Origin: D2472 sp964275585
Lineage (GTDB): Bacteria; Pseudomonadota; Gammaproteobacteria; Magnimaribacterales; D2472
NCBI GenBank assembly: GCA_964275585.1
Contig: CAXYCJ010000015.1
Span: forward strand, 186,001 to 250,000
DNA: 64,000 nucleotides
Direction of reading: 5' to 3'
Below the pieces are notes generated by a model. It had not been told where the DNA came from. It ran no database searches and saw nothing but the letters and a program-made list of their open reading frames with translations. Both the position numbers and the translations under genes were made by a program. Below, piece by piece: positions 8,404-18,989 of the stretch. Positions within the stretch are counted from its first letter, which is position 1. Each line of letters starts with the position of its first letter.

Positions 8404-9979
8404 GCAAATTACATTTTTTAATAAAAGCCATTATATTTCATTCGCCCTAACTACAAGATTATTAAACGCCTTCTTGTTAACCCTATCAAGTCTTTTAACT
8501 CTCTCCTCCTCTGCAGCAGGATTAGATGAAAAAATTAATAATGCAGTTGCTCCTCTAAGCGCAGCTATCTCAAAGTTTATTTTTTATGAAATTACTCTTT
8601 TTGGAACCGCTCTGCCTTTAATAGTGTTATGGCTTATTGGCGCAGCAATATTTTTTACATTTTACTTTAACTTTATTAGCTTAAAGGGCTTTAAGCATAC
8701 CTTCCAATTACTAAGAGGAGATTTCTCGAAACCTAATACCGGTGGTGAATTATCCCATTTTCAAGCTTTGTCGACCGCAGTATCAGGCACTGTTGGAATT
8801 GGCAACATTGCGGGCGTAGCAGTTACGATTTCTATTGGCGGCCCAGGTGCAATATTTTGGTTAATCATTGCAGGCTTTTTAGGCATGTCTACTAAATTTG
8901 CCGAGTGTGTTGCGGGTGTTATGTATCGGAAGATTAATCCTGATGGCAGTATTTCTGGTGGCCCCATGTACTATCTTGAAGCTGGCTTAAAAGAACGAAA
9001 TCTAAGTTGGCTTGGAAAGCCAATGGGTTATTTTTATGCTAGTTCCATAGTCATAGGCTGTTTAGGTATTGGTAACATGTTTCAATCCAATCAAGCTTTT
9101 CAGCAATTCATTTTTATTACAGGAGGAGACAGTAGTTTTTTTGCTGACAAAGGCTGGCTATTTGGATGTGTATTAGCTGCGATAGTTGGACTGGTTATTA
9201 TTGGTGGAATTAAAAGTATTGCTAGAGTGACCAGTAGGCTTGTGCCTTTTATGACTCTTGCATATGTATTAGGCGCCTTGCTGGTTATAGGCTTGAATGC
9301 TGAGAAGATTCCCTGGGCTTTTTCAACAATATTATCAGAGGCATTTAACCCTAGCGCTATGAGCGGTGGAATGTTGGGAGTGATGATCCTTGGATTTCAG
9401 AGAGCAGCCTTCTCTAACGAGGCTGGCATTGGATCTGCGGCTATAGCTCATGCAACAGTTAAAACTTCTGAGCCCGTGACCGAGGGTTATGTAGGGCTGC
9501 TAGAGCCTTTTATTGATACCGTAGTTATTTGTACTCTTACAGCACTGGTGATTCTAACAACTGTATACGAGCCCGGATTAGAGGGGAGTGGCATTCAGGG
9601 TATTGCTTTAACCTCGAAAGCCTTTGGTAGCACTATAGGCTGGTCTATTCTTCCGCTATCATTCATTGCAATTTTATTTGCATTTTCGACTATGCTATCT
9701 TGGTCATATTATGGTCTAAAGGGGTGGACTTATTTACTGGGAGAGTCAATGGGAGTTGAAATAGTATTTAAAATTTTCTTTTGTATTTTTGTTGCTTTCG
9801 GCTCCATGATTAGTTTAGATGCTGTTTTAGATTTTTCTGACGCGTTAGTTTTTGTAATTGCTCTTCCTAATATTTTAGGTCTATATATTTTAGCGCCAGC
9901 TATTAAGAAAGAGCTTGTTAGTTACCAGGCAAGATTAAGCAACGGATCCATTGTTAATTTGAGAGAGCTTAATGATTAA
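8402..9979 (+). CDS. Sodium:alanine/glycine symporter (AGCS family)
   Basis: Inner-membrane Na+-coupled amino-acid importer. From ATG 8402 it has 525 residues and about ten hydrophobic segments. Family signatures are clear: the stretch GTVGIGNIAGVAVTISIGGP, the segment GGPMYYLEAGL, and the motif FSNEAGIGSAAIAHA. An in-frame ATG at 8354 would extend it by 16 residues into the antisense amidotransferase gene; I prefer 8402, but neither has a good ribosome binding site. The first 40 residues, up to an A-A-G motif, resemble an added signal-like segment. The 3' end overlaps the next gene by 8 bp, suggesting co-translation with the hydrolase. The exact substrate, alanine or glycine, is not decided by sequence. 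Confidence 0.92.
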   Translation: MQITFFNKSHYISFALTTRLLNAFLLTLSSLLTLSSSAAGLDEKINNAVAPLSAAISKFIFYEITLFGTALPLIVLWLIGAAIFFTFYFNFISLKGFKHTFQLLRGDFSKPNTGGELSHFQALSTAVSGTVGIGNIAGVAVTISIGGPGAIFWLIIAGFLGMSTKFAECVAGVMYRKINPDGSISGGPMYYLEAGLKERNLSWLGKPMGYFYASSIVIGCLGIGNMFQSNQAFQQFIFITGGDSSFFADKGWLFGCVLAAIVGLVIIGGIKSIARVTSRLVPFMTLAYVLGALLVIGLNAEKIPWAFSTILSEAFNPSAMSGGMLGVMILGFQRAAFSNEAGIGSAAIAHATVKTSEPVTEGYVGLLEPFIDTVVICTLTALVILTTVYEPGLEGSGIQGIALTSKAFGSTIGWSILPLSFIAILFAFSTMLSWSYYGLKGWTYLLGESMGVEIVFKIFFCIFVAFGSMISLDAVLDFSDALVFVIALPNILGLYILAPAIKKELVSYQARLSNGSIVNLRELND

Positions 9980-11189
9980 CGGCTATTGCGACCCTCGTTT
10001 TGAACATTTAAAGGAAACCTTTACGCATGCCATAAAAACTCAATTTGAGGTTGGCGCTGCCCTTGCTATTGAGCATGAGGGAGAGTTGGTTGTAAATTTG
10101 TGGGGCGGACATAAAGACGCTTTGCGAACCTCCGCATGGCAAGAGGATACGCTTGTAAATGTTTGGTCTGTAACCAAAGGTGTCACAGCAACCTGTATAG
10201 CTAAATTAATAAATGATGGTCTCTTAGATCCAGATGAAAAAGTCTCAAACTATTGGCCTGAATATGGCTGCAATGGAAAAGAGAATACAAAAGTCAGTGA
10301 TTTTCTATGCCATAGAGCGGGTATGTTCGGTTTTCAAGATGGTATGCCAGAGGGCTCATGGCAGGATTGGAAGAAATTTACAGATCGTCTTCAGTCTCAA
10401 GCTCCAATCAGAGAGCCTGGAACCTCACAGGGTTATCACGCTATGACTTATGGTTGGTTAGCTGGAGAATTGATTAAAAGGGTAGACGGTCGAACTGCAG
10501 GAGAATATTTCAAAGAAGAGATAGCCTCACCACTAAATATTGATTTTCATATTGGTCTTAAGGAATCTGATTTTGAAAGATGTGCAGATATGCTGATGAT
10601 AGAGATGGACCCAGATAACATAAAACTTCCTGGTAATTTTATGCGGCATATTCCAGATTTCCTGTTGCCCAAAAAGCTCAAGAATTTTAAATCTTCTATT
10701 ACCGGAGGAGATTTTCTTATAGCCTTTCAAAGTAGGGCCGGCGATGGGGTAGATTATCCAAATCTTCCTGATTGGAGAATGGCAGAGATCCCCTCTGCAA
10801 ATGGCCATGGGTCAGCAAAAAGTCTCGCAAAGCTTTACGGAATTTTGAGTAACGGATGTGAAAGAGATAGTGTATCTATTATGAAACCTGAGACACTTGA
10901 GCGCTCTATTACTCCTTATTCATCTGGTCCAGATACAGTGCTTTTTGGTGCTAATATTAAATTTGGTTTAGGTTATGAGTTAGAGAAAGGTGTCAGTGGA
11001 TTAGGCAATCTCTCTCCAGTCTTTAAAAATAAAATGTTTGGCCATGCTGGAGTTGGTGGGGCAGTAGCTTTTGGAGATCCGGATAAAAAGCTGGGGTATG
11101 CATTTGTATGTAATCAACAGCATCAAACAAGATACCTTTACCAGACAAACAATCAACTGGTTGATCAGCTATATGCAGCTTTGTCTTAA
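9972..11189 (+). CDS. Beta-lactamase-fold serine hydrolase (family VIII esterase-like)
   Basis: A 405-residue protein of the class C beta-lactamase/penicillin-binding fold. The S-x-x-K active-site motif is S66-V-T-K69 (NVWSVTKGVTA). A Tyr-containing motif follows at residues 155-160 (YHAMTYG). A HAGVGG motif near the C-terminus replaces the K-T-G triad of beta-lactamases. This combination is typical of family VIII carboxylesterases rather than true beta-lactamases. No signal peptide is visible, so it is probably cytoplasmic. It overlaps the symporter gene by 8 bp and is followed 9 bp later by the CDF exporter. Natural substrate unknown. Confidence 0.85.
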   Translation: MINGYCDPRFEHLKETFTHAIKTQFEVGAALAIEHEGELVVNLWGGHKDALRTSAWQEDTLVNVWSVTKGVTATCIAKLINDGLLDPDEKVSNYWPEYGCNGKENTKVSDFLCHRAGMFGFQDGMPEGSWQDWKKFTDRLQSQAPIREPGTSQGYHAMTYGWLAGELIKRVDGRTAGEYFKEEIASPLNIDFHIGLKESDFERCADMLMIEMDPDNIKLPGNFMRHIPDFLLPKKLKNFKSSITGGDFLIAFQSRAGDGVDYPNLPDWRMAEIPSANGHGSAKSLAKLYGILSNGCERDSVSIMKPETLERSITPYSSGPDTVLFGANIKFGLGYELEKGVSGLGNLSPVFKNKMFGHAGVGGAVAFGDPDKKLGYAFVCNQQHQTRYLYQTNNQLVDQLYAALS

Positions 11190-11198
11190 AAAATATTT

Positions 11199-12083
11199 AT
11201 GAGCGGACATCATCATGCACCAGAAAGCGATAGAGGTTTGAAGTTTGCTGTTGCGATCAATCTTCTTTTAACTCTTGCGCAGGCAGTTGGAGGGATAGTT
11301 GCAGGCAGCCTATCTCTTGTTGCAGATGCATTGCACAATCTGAGTGATGCAGCAGCATTAGGCATAGCGCTATTTGCAAGATCTATCAGTCGCATGCCAG
11401 CGGATGAATTCAAAACATTTGGCTATCAAAGAGCCGAAGTCATAGCAGCACTCATCAACATAACCACATTGATCATTATCAGTCTTTATTTGCTCTATGA
11501 GGGAGTGTGGCGGTTAATTGAGCCTCAAGCCGTAACAGGTTGGATTATTGTGATTGTAGCCTCAGCTGCATTAATCATTGACATGATTACAGCATTAATC
11601 ACATTTAAAATGTCTAAGAACAACATGAATATGCAGGCTGCATTTTTGCATAATTTATCTGATGGATTGGCTTCCATGGGAGTGATTATTGCTGGAACTT
11701 TAATTATTCTGTATCAATGGTACTGGGTTGATACAGCTCTAACCTTTTTAATTGCAGGTTTTGTTTTTTGGCAAGGGTTAATAATGCTTCCACGAACAAT
11801 TCATCTTTTAATGGAGGGTAGTCCTGAAAACTTATCTCGTGAAGAGATTAAACTATCTGCTATAAATATTTCTGGTGTTGAGGATATGCATCATTTGCAT
11901 ATATGGCATTTAGATGAGCATAGAGTTGCTTTGGAAGGACATGTTGCTGTCAATGTAAATGAATTGAAAGAAGTCAAAGCTATAAAAGATCAATTAAAAC
12001 TGATGCTTAAAAATAAATTTAATATTACACACTCGACACTTGAATTTGAACATCACACAGATTCAACATGTGATGAGAGCTAG
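11199..12083 (+). CDS. Cation diffusion facilitator (CDF) metal exporter
   Basis: A 294-residue inner-membrane antiporter exporting divalent metals, most likely Zn2+. It begins with a His-rich tail (SGHHHAPES). Six transmembrane helices fit the hydrophobic pattern. The transport-site motifs are H46-x-x-x-D50 in TM2 (ALHNLSD) and H151-x-x-x-D155 in TM5 (FLHNLSD), the arrangement of the ZitB/CzcD zinc subgroup. A cytoplasmic domain rich in His follows (MHHLHIWHLDEH), ending with TLEFEHHTDSTC. It is last in a tightly spaced run after the hydrolase and converges on bamD with a 5-bp gap. A zinc-type receptor lies elsewhere in the window (29846). Confidence 0.92.
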   Translation: MSGHHHAPESDRGLKFAVAINLLLTLAQAVGGIVAGSLSLVADALHNLSDAAALGIALFARSISRMPADEFKTFGYQRAEVIAALINITTLIIISLYLLYEGVWRLIEPQAVTGWIIVIVASAALIIDMITALITFKMSKNNMNMQAAFLHNLSDGLASMGVIIAGTLIILYQWYWVDTALTFLIAGFVFWQGLIMLPRTIHLLMEGSPENLSREEIKLSAINISGVEDMHHLHIWHLDEHRVALEGHVAVNVNELKEVKAIKDQLKLMLKNKFNITHSTLEFEHHTDSTCDES

Positions 12084-12088
12084 GTAAA

Positions 12089-12898
12089 TTAATTTAGAGT
12101 TGGTGCAGGAGCATTTCTGGAAAAGAAATTTCTAGATTTTTTTGGCTTTTCATCTTTAAGTAAATGTTTATTTGCATTGATAACTTCATCAATATCATCC
12201 ATCAGCTCAAAATACCCCAATTCTTTGTAACACTCTCTTGCTACTTTCAATGCTCGCATCGTTTCAGAGGTATTAGGAATATTTTCAATTACATATTTTG
12301 CTCTCCTTAAGGCAGCTACATAAGCTTTTCTTTTCATATAGTAATCAGCTGCAACTAATTCATTCTTTGCTATAAGGCTTCTAAGATAAATAAGTCTTTG
12401 CGAAGCATAAGGTGCATATTGGCTTTGAGGAAAACGAGTTAAAAATTCTGATAATTCACTGAATGCTTCTTTAGCACCAGAAATATCACGGTTTGCAAGG
12501 TCTGATTTAAACACTCTAGCAAACATTCCCTTGTCCCTAGTATAGCTAGCAATACCCCGCATGAAATACGCATAATCAATGTTTGGATGACGCGGGTTCA
12601 ATCGAATAAATTTTTCAGCTGCTTCATGAGATGCTTCATCTTCTCCATTCATAAAAAATGCATATATCAGCTCAGATTGAGCTTGCTCTGCATAACGACC
12701 AAATGGATATCTTGATTCAATAGCTTCTAAAGATTCAATTGCTGAAAAGAAATTATTTGCTTTCATCCTGCGTTGAGCAAGATCATAATAAGTTTTCTCA
12801 GGCTGCTCAATAACAGGGCCGTCGGAGTTACATCCTGCTATGAAAAAGACTGGCAGCAATGAAGCTAAAACAGAAAAGATTCGAATATATTTTTTCAT
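12089..12898 (-). CDS. bamD: Outer membrane protein assembly factor BamD (lipoprotein)
   Basis: Essential lipoprotein of the BAM complex that inserts beta-barrel proteins in the outer membrane. From the ATG at 12898 it has 269 residues. Residues 1-24 form a lipoprotein signal ending in the lipobox F-I-A-G-C, so the mature protein begins at that Cys. The rest is the expected row of TPR-like helical repeats with the family phrases YDLAQRRMKANNFFSAIESL and RYPFGRYAEQAQSELIYAFF. An in-frame ATG three codons upstream (12907) is an equally possible start. It is divergent from rluD; in many gammaproteobacteria bamD and rluD sit side by side in this orientation, which supports the call. Confidence 0.95.
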   Translation of the reverse strand: MKKYIRIFSVLASLLPVFFIAGCNSDGPVIEQPEKTYYDLAQRRMKANNFFSAIESLEAIESRYPFGRYAEQAQSELIYAFFMNGEDEASHEAAEKFIRLNPRHPNIDYAYFMRGIASYTRDKGMFARVFKSDLANRDISGAKEAFSELSEFLTRFPQSQYAPYASQRLIYLRSLIAKNELVAADYYMKRKAYVAALRRAKYVIENIPNTSETMRALKVARECYKELGYFELMDDIDEVINANKHLLKDEKPKKSRNFFSRNAPAPTLN

Positions 12899-12987
12899 TT
12901 GTCCCATGGGTAGTGTATTTTACATTTATTAAAGCATTTAGGTTAATTCAATTACATTAGATTTAAAGATGACAAAAAAGTTTCAGC

Positions 12988-13914
12988 ATGAAGCAAATAA
13001 TTAAAATTATTAATATAGATTTTCATAATTCTAGGCTAGACCAAGCGGCAACTTTTTTATATGAAGATTTTTCTCGGAGTCAAATCCAACGCTGGCTTGA
13101 ATCAGGGCATTTACTTGTAAACGGAGAAAGTCTAAAACCTAAAGATAAAGTTCATGAAGGCGATGAATTATCTTTAGACCCTGTGCTTGAAAACAAAGTA
13201 TCTTGGCAGGGCGAGAACATTGATCTGGTGGTTCATCATGAAGAGGAGCATTTCTTAATTATTAATAAGCCCCCTGGATTGGTTATGCATCCAGGCGCAG
13301 GCTGCAGTAATGGAACTCTTGCAAATGCTCTGGCTTTCCACTACCCAGAATTAACTAAACTTCCAAGATGTGGAATTGTTCATCGGTTGGACAAAGATAC
13401 ATCTGGTTTATTGGTAATAGCTAAAACAGAAAAATTTAGAAATTTCTTTGTAGATAAACTTCAAAACAGAGAAGTTTACAAACAGTATGAAGCTCTTGTT
13501 GTTGGACATGTCATCGGCAGTTTTTCTATTGATCAAGCAATCGAAAGAGATCCTCGAAATAGAGTCAAGATGCGAGTAACTGATTTTGGAAGAGATGCTG
13601 TTTCACATGTCTCTTTGATTAAATTCTATGGTGGCTATTCACATATAGCCATAGAAATCGAGACGGGCCGCACTCATCAAATTCGAGTTCATCTGAGTTG
13701 TCAAAAGTTACCCATTATTGGAGACAGAACATACAATCCCCGAAACTTAATAGCTAAAGATACTCCAAGTCATTCAATACCCAAGATTCAAAATTTTCCT
13801 CGTCAAGCTCTGCATGCAAGGAGAATTGGGTTCAAATCCTTAGACACTGATGAATATATACAATTTGAGTGCGCTTTAGCTGAAGACATGCAATTACTAA
13901 TATCCTATCTTTAA
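12988..13914 (+). CDS. rluD: 23S rRNA pseudouridine synthase RluD
   Basis: Makes the pseudouridines in helix 69 of 23S rRNA (positions 1911/1915/1917 in E. coli numbering). It has 308 residues. An S4 RNA-binding domain occupies about residues 14-75 (LDQAATFLYEDFSRSQIQRW). The catalytic motif HRLDKDTSGL at 132-141 contains the nucleophilic Asp135, and the segment TGRTHQIRVHLS follows, typical of the RluA/RluD family. The position divergent from bamD favours RluD over RluA or RluC. The gene starts 8 bp after a GATGACAAAAAAG stretch, with no strong Shine-Dalgarno. Confidence 0.93.
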   Translation: MKQIIKIINIDFHNSRLDQAATFLYEDFSRSQIQRWLESGHLLVNGESLKPKDKVHEGDELSLDPVLENKVSWQGENIDLVVHHEEEHFLIINKPPGLVMHPGAGCSNGTLANALAFHYPELTKLPRCGIVHRLDKDTSGLLVIAKTEKFRNFFVDKLQNREVYKQYEALVVGHVIGSFSIDQAIERDPRNRVKMRVTDFGRDAVSHVSLIKFYGGYSHIAIEIETGRTHQIRVHLSCQKLPIIGDRTYNPRNLIAKDTPSHSIPKIQNFPRQALHARRIGFKSLDTDEYIQFECALAEDMQLLISYL

Positions 13915-13948
13915 TCAACTGTTTGAGCTTTTTAAACATACCTAAAAC

Positions 13949-13976
13949 TTGTTTTTCACAATAATTAATGTATAAA
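13949..13976 (+). promoter_or_regulatory. Candidate promoter of ilvI-ilvH-ilvC
   Basis: TTGTTT (13949-13954), a 16-bp spacer, then TATAAA (13971-13976, 5 of 6 matches) in the 94-bp gap between rluD and ilvI. I see no obvious leader peptide with runs of Ile/Val/Leu codons, so classical attenuation is not evident. Confidence 0.5.
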
Positions 13977-14008
13977 ACTCCTTACCTTTTAGCAAATACT
14001 TTTAACTC

Positions 14009-15745
14009 ATGAAACTTTCAGGTGGAGATCTGTTAATGCGCGCCCTTAAAGATGAGGGTGTTAAATTTATCTTCGGTTACCCCGGTGGGGCAGCCTTGCA
14101 TATTTACGACTCAATTTTTAGACAAAAAGCCTTTGAACATATTCTAGTTCGACACGAGCAAGGAGCAACTCATGCCGCAGATGGTTATTCAAGAGCCACT
14201 GGAAAACCTGGAGTAGTGTTAGTGACCTCAGGACCAGGAGCAACGAACGCAATCACTGGTCTTGCAACCGCATATATGGACTCTATCCCCCTTGTGGTTA
14301 TATCCGGACAAGTACAAAGTCATTTAATTGGGACTGACTCATTTCAAGAAACTGACATGATAGGAATCTCTAGACCTATTGTGAAGCATAGTTTTATGGT
14401 CCAAGAAGCTAAAGATATTCCTCGTATTATTCAAGAAGCTTTTCATATAGCTACTACTGGAAGACCTGGTCCAGTGGTTATCGATATTCCAAAAGATAAA
14501 ACTGATCCGTCTCAATTATTTGAATATAAGAGAGTTAAAGATATTTCATTGCGCTCTTATCAACCTAGAGTTTTGCCACATCCAGGACAGATTAAGAAAG
14601 CCAGTAAGAATATTTTATCAGCTGAACGTCCAGTTATATATGCTGGAGGCGGCGTTATCCTTGGTAATGCTCATAAAGAATTAACTGCTTTAAATAAGTT
14701 GTTAAAAGCTCCTGTGACAAATACTTTAATGGGTTTAGGTGCCTATCCTGCAGATAATAAATATTTCATGGGAATGCTTGGGATGCATGGAACTTACCAA
14801 GCAAATATGGCAATGCATAATGCTGATGTCATTATTGCAATTGGAGCCCGATTTGATGATCGCATCACTAATACACCATCAATGTTTTCCCCTAATGCTA
14901 GAATTATTCATATAGATGTAGACCCTGCGTCAATCTCAAAAATTATTAATGCAGATATTCCTATTGTAGGCCAAGTTAGGGAATCTCTTGTCGCTCTTAT
15001 TAAAGAGATAAAACGTTCTAAAATTAAGATTGATTCAGAAGCTGTTGAGTCTTGGAATGCACAAATCACTCAATGGAAAGCAAAACATGGCTTAGACCAT
15101 GAGCTTTACTTAAAAAAAACAAAATCAAAGATGATTGTTCCACAGGTAGTTGTGCAAGAACTCTATCAAGCTACAAACGGGAATGCATACGTAACTTCTG
15201 ATGTTGGGCAGCATCAAATGTTTGTTGCTCAGTACTATCACTTCAATAAACCTAGAAGGTGGATCAATTCAGGTGGCCTTGGAACTATGGGATTTGGTTT
15301 GCCAGCTGCAATGGGCGTTAAATTTGCATTCCCTAATCAGGAAGTTGTTTGTGTGACAGGGGAAGGCAGCATTCAAATGTGCATTCAGGAATTATCAACT
15401 TGTCTGCAATATAACTTACCTATTAAAATTATTAACATTAATAATGAAGCCCTAGGAATGGTCAGACAATGGCAAGATATGAATTACGGTGGAAGACATT
15501 CTGCAAGCACATACTCTGATTCCCTTCCTGATTTTGTTAAATTAGCTCAATCCTATGGACATGTGGGCATGAAAGTTACAAAGCAATCCCAGTTACGCAA
15601 AACTTTAGATAAAGCATTCGCCATGACAGATAGACTAGTCTTTGTTGATGTCTATGTTGATCCAAATGAACATGTATACCCAATGTTAGTTTCGCCGAAT
15701 GGAAGCATGAAAGATATGTGGATTAAAAAAAATACCAAAGCATGA
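14009..15745 (+). CDS. ilvI: Acetolactate synthase, large catalytic subunit
   Basis: ThDP- and FAD-dependent enzyme that makes 2-acetolactate (valine/leucine) or 2-aceto-2-hydroxybutyrate (isoleucine). The 578 residues are normal for the family. The three-domain plan is visible: an N-terminal PYR domain with catalytic Glu50 (VRHEQGATHAADGYSRATG), a central FAD-binding domain, and a C-terminal ThDP domain with the GEGS ... NN motif near residue 451 (GEGSIQMCIQEL ... NNEALGMVRQWQ). It overlaps ilvH by ATGA. With the adjacent small subunit this forms an IlvIH-type holoenzyme; ilvB, ilvG and ilvI naming differs by species, so the symbol reflects the pairing with ilvH. Confidence 0.95.
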   Translation: MKLSGGDLLMRALKDEGVKFIFGYPGGAALHIYDSIFRQKAFEHILVRHEQGATHAADGYSRATGKPGVVLVTSGPGATNAITGLATAYMDSIPLVVISGQVQSHLIGTDSFQETDMIGISRPIVKHSFMVQEAKDIPRIIQEAFHIATTGRPGPVVIDIPKDKTDPSQLFEYKRVKDISLRSYQPRVLPHPGQIKKASKNILSAERPVIYAGGGVILGNAHKELTALNKLLKAPVTNTLMGLGAYPADNKYFMGMLGMHGTYQANMAMHNADVIIAIGARFDDRITNTPSMFSPNARIIHIDVDPASISKIINADIPIVGQVRESLVALIKEIKRSKIKIDSEAVESWNAQITQWKAKHGLDHELYLKKTKSKMIVPQVVVQELYQATNGNAYVTSDVGQHQMFVAQYYHFNKPRRWINSGGLGTMGFGLPAAMGVKFAFPNQEVVCVTGEGSIQMCIQELSTCLQYNLPIKIININNEALGMVRQWQDMNYGGRHSASTYSDSLPDFVKLAQSYGHVGMKVTKQSQLRKTLDKAFAMTDRLVFVDVYVDPNEHVYPMLVSPNGSMKDMWIKKNTKA

Positions 15746-16230
15746 AAAGAATATTATCAATCTTAATAGAAAATAAACCAGGAGCTTTGGCTAGAGTTGT
15801 GGGATTATTTCATCAGCGCGGTTACAACATTGAAACTTTGAATGTTGGACCTGTCTTTGATGGAACATATTCACGGATGACAGTTACCACTAGAGGCTCA
15901 GAAAATGATGTTGAGCAAATTACCAAACAAATAAATAAAATTATTGATGTAATCAAGGTCTCTGATTTAACTGAGGGAGAGCATCATGAGCATGAGTTTA
16001 TTCTTATAAAGTTTAATAAATTTAAACAAACAACAAAAATTCAAAAAATCCTAAAGTCACTGCATGGAAAAATGCTAGAAAAAAACAAGGATGTGATAGT
16101 AATGTCTGCTTTTGGATCATCGAGTAATATAGAGGCAGCAATCAAGGCAATCGGGAAAACAAACCTTTTAGAGATTGCAAGATCTGGAAGCCTTGGTTTG
16201 CATGAAGGTGAAAAAATTTTAAAAATTTAG
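15742..16230 (+). CDS. ilvH: Acetolactate synthase, small regulatory subunit
   Basis: A 162-residue regulatory subunit that activates the large subunit and usually confers valine feedback inhibition. The N-terminal ACT domain is clear (RILSILIENKPGALARVVGL ... RGYNIETLNVGP), with the N-x-P-G-x-L effector-binding turn. The C-terminal ALS_ss_C domain is shorter and more Lys-rich than in E. coli. It starts within the ilvI stop codon and is followed 12 bp later by ilvC, so the three genes form one operon. Confidence 0.93.
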   Translation: MKRILSILIENKPGALARVVGLFHQRGYNIETLNVGPVFDGTYSRMTVTTRGSENDVEQITKQINKIIDVIKVSDLTEGEHHEHEFILIKFNKFKQTTKIQKILKSLHGKMLEKNKDVIVMSAFGSSSNIEAAIKAIGKTNLLEIARSGSLGLHEGEKILKI

Positions 16231-16242
16231 GAGATAAATAGA

Positions 16243-17286
16243 ATGAAAATTTTTTATGATGATGACGCAGATATTGAAATTATTAAGAATTTAAAAGTAA
16301 CTATAGTTGGCTATGGCTCCCAAGGTCATGCCCATGCAAATAATTTACATGATTCTGGTGTGGATATTACTGTTGGTTTAAGGGAAGGGTCATCATCTTG
16401 GAAGAAAGCCGAGGAAGCTGGTTTAAAAGTTTCGAAAGTTAGCGCCGCAGTTACTGATGCAGACTTAGTAATGATACTTGCTCCTGATGAATTTCAGCAA
16501 GGTATATATGAATCAGAGATTCAGCCAAATTTAAAATCAGATGCAGTTCTGGCATTTGCGCACGGATTTAATATTCATTTCAATAAAATTATCCCAAGCG
16601 ATAGCATGTCTGTAATTATGATTGCGCCAAAAGGTCCAGGTCACACAGTAAGAAGCACCTATATTAATGGAGGAGGAGTACCTTCTTTAATTGCCATCTT
16701 CCAAGACAGGAATAATTCAGTAGGAAATTCTGCTAAAGAGATAGCTCTTTCATACGCTAAAGCAAATGGTGGCACAAAAGCCGGTGTTCTTGAGACAACA
16801 TTTAAAGAAGAAACAGAAACAGATTTATTTGGCGAGCAAGCAGTTTTATGCGGAGGAATGACAGCATTAATTAAAGCGGGCTATGAAACCCTTGTCGAGG
16901 CAGGATACAGCCCAGAGATGGCATACTTTGAATGCTTGCATGAAACTAAACTTATTGTTGACTTAATTCACGAAGGTGGAATTGCTAACATGCACTATTC
17001 AATATCTAATACTGCTGAGTTTGGTGATTATGTTAGTGGTCCGAAAGTTATTACAGAGGATACTAAAGTTGCAATGAAGGCAATTTTAGAAAGAATTCAA
17101 TCTGGAGAGTTCGCTGATAATTTTCTTGATGATTGCCGTCAAAGCAATGATGGTTCAGGCGGCCCAATAATGAAAGACAGGCGAGAAAAGACTGCATCTC
17201 ATTCAATAGAAAAGGTTGGATCTGAACTGCGATCCAAGATGAAATTTCTTAACTCTGAGCGACTTGTAAATAAAGATAAAAATTAG
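16243..17286 (+). CDS. ilvC: Ketol-acid reductoisomerase
   Basis: Second step of branched-chain amino acid synthesis: Mg2+-dependent isomerisation and NAD(P)H reduction of acetolactate. It has 347 residues, so it is the short class I form, not the long ~490-residue E. coli type. The Rossmann motif GYGSQGHAHANNL is at 23-35. The metal-binding E-x-x-x-D region appears as FKEETETDLFGEQAVLCGG, followed by FECLHETKLIVDLIHEGG. It starts with a strong GGAG ribosome binding site and ends only 12 bp before the -35 box of the rRNA operon, so its 3' end probably serves as the AT-rich upstream element of that promoter. Confidence 0.96.
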   Translation: MKIFYDDDADIEIIKNLKVTIVGYGSQGHAHANNLHDSGVDITVGLREGSSSWKKAEEAGLKVSKVSAAVTDADLVMILAPDEFQQGIYESEIQPNLKSDAVLAFAHGFNIHFNKIIPSDSMSVIMIAPKGPGHTVRSTYINGGGVPSLIAIFQDRNNSVGNSAKEIALSYAKANGGTKAGVLETTFKEETETDLFGEQAVLCGGMTALIKAGYETLVEAGYSPEMAYFECLHETKLIVDLIHEGGIANMHYSISNTAEFGDYVSGPKVITEDTKVAMKAILERIQSGEFADNFLDDCRQSNDGSGGPIMKDRREKTASHSIEKVGSELRSKMKFLNSERLVNKDKN

Positions 17287-17297
17287 CTCCAAAACCG

Positions 17298-17325
17298 TTG
17301 ATATTTAACCCTAAGGGTATACAAT
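17298..17325 (+). promoter_or_regulatory. Predicted rRNA operon promoter
   Basis: TTGATA (17298-17303), 16-bp spacer, TACAAT (17320-17325, 5 of 6 matches). Upstream, the last codons of ilvC and the gap are A/T-rich, as expected of an UP element. Directly downstream is a GC-rich CCGGC-CTTGA-GCCGG hairpin (17334-17348). Only one promoter was recognised. Confidence 0.65.
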
Positions 17326-17351
17326 TCTCCGTTCCGGCCTTGAGCCGGCAA

Positions 17352-17363
17352 GTTCTTTTAACA
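17352..17363 (+). promoter_or_regulatory. boxA-like antitermination site in the rRNA leader
   Basis: GTTCTTTTAACA closely resembles the rrn boxA consensus TGCTCTTTAACA bound by NusB/S10. It lies between the promoter and the 16S gene, the expected place. A second similar element, GTTCTTTATAA, occurs in the 16S-23S spacer at 19046-19056, again the usual place. Confidence 0.6.
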
Positions 17364-17371
17364 TATTTGGT

Positions 17372-17397
17372 TACTCGTGTGGGTGTTCAAAATACGA
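17372..17397 (+). other. 5' arm of the 16S rRNA processing stalk
   Basis: TACTCGTGTGGGTGTTC (17372-17388) and AATACGA (17391-17397) are complementary to sequences just after the 16S gene: GAACGACCCACACGAGTA (19009-19026) and TCGTATT (19001-19007). The pairing brings the ends of 16S together in a long duplex, the substrate expected for RNase III. The rest of the leader to 17453 also holds a local AT-rich hairpin (GTTACTTTT / AAAAGTAAC). Confidence 0.8.
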
Positions 17398-17453
17398 GAT
17401 TTAAATATTTTTCGTTACTTTTAATATTTTATAAAAGTAACATAACATGATTA

Positions 17454-18989
<1,536 letters not shown>

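Noticed and set aside
9972..11189. Antibiotic-resistance beta-lactamase
   Set aside because: The K-T-G triad is replaced by H-A-G and there is no signal peptide; an esterase-like hydrolase is more likely.
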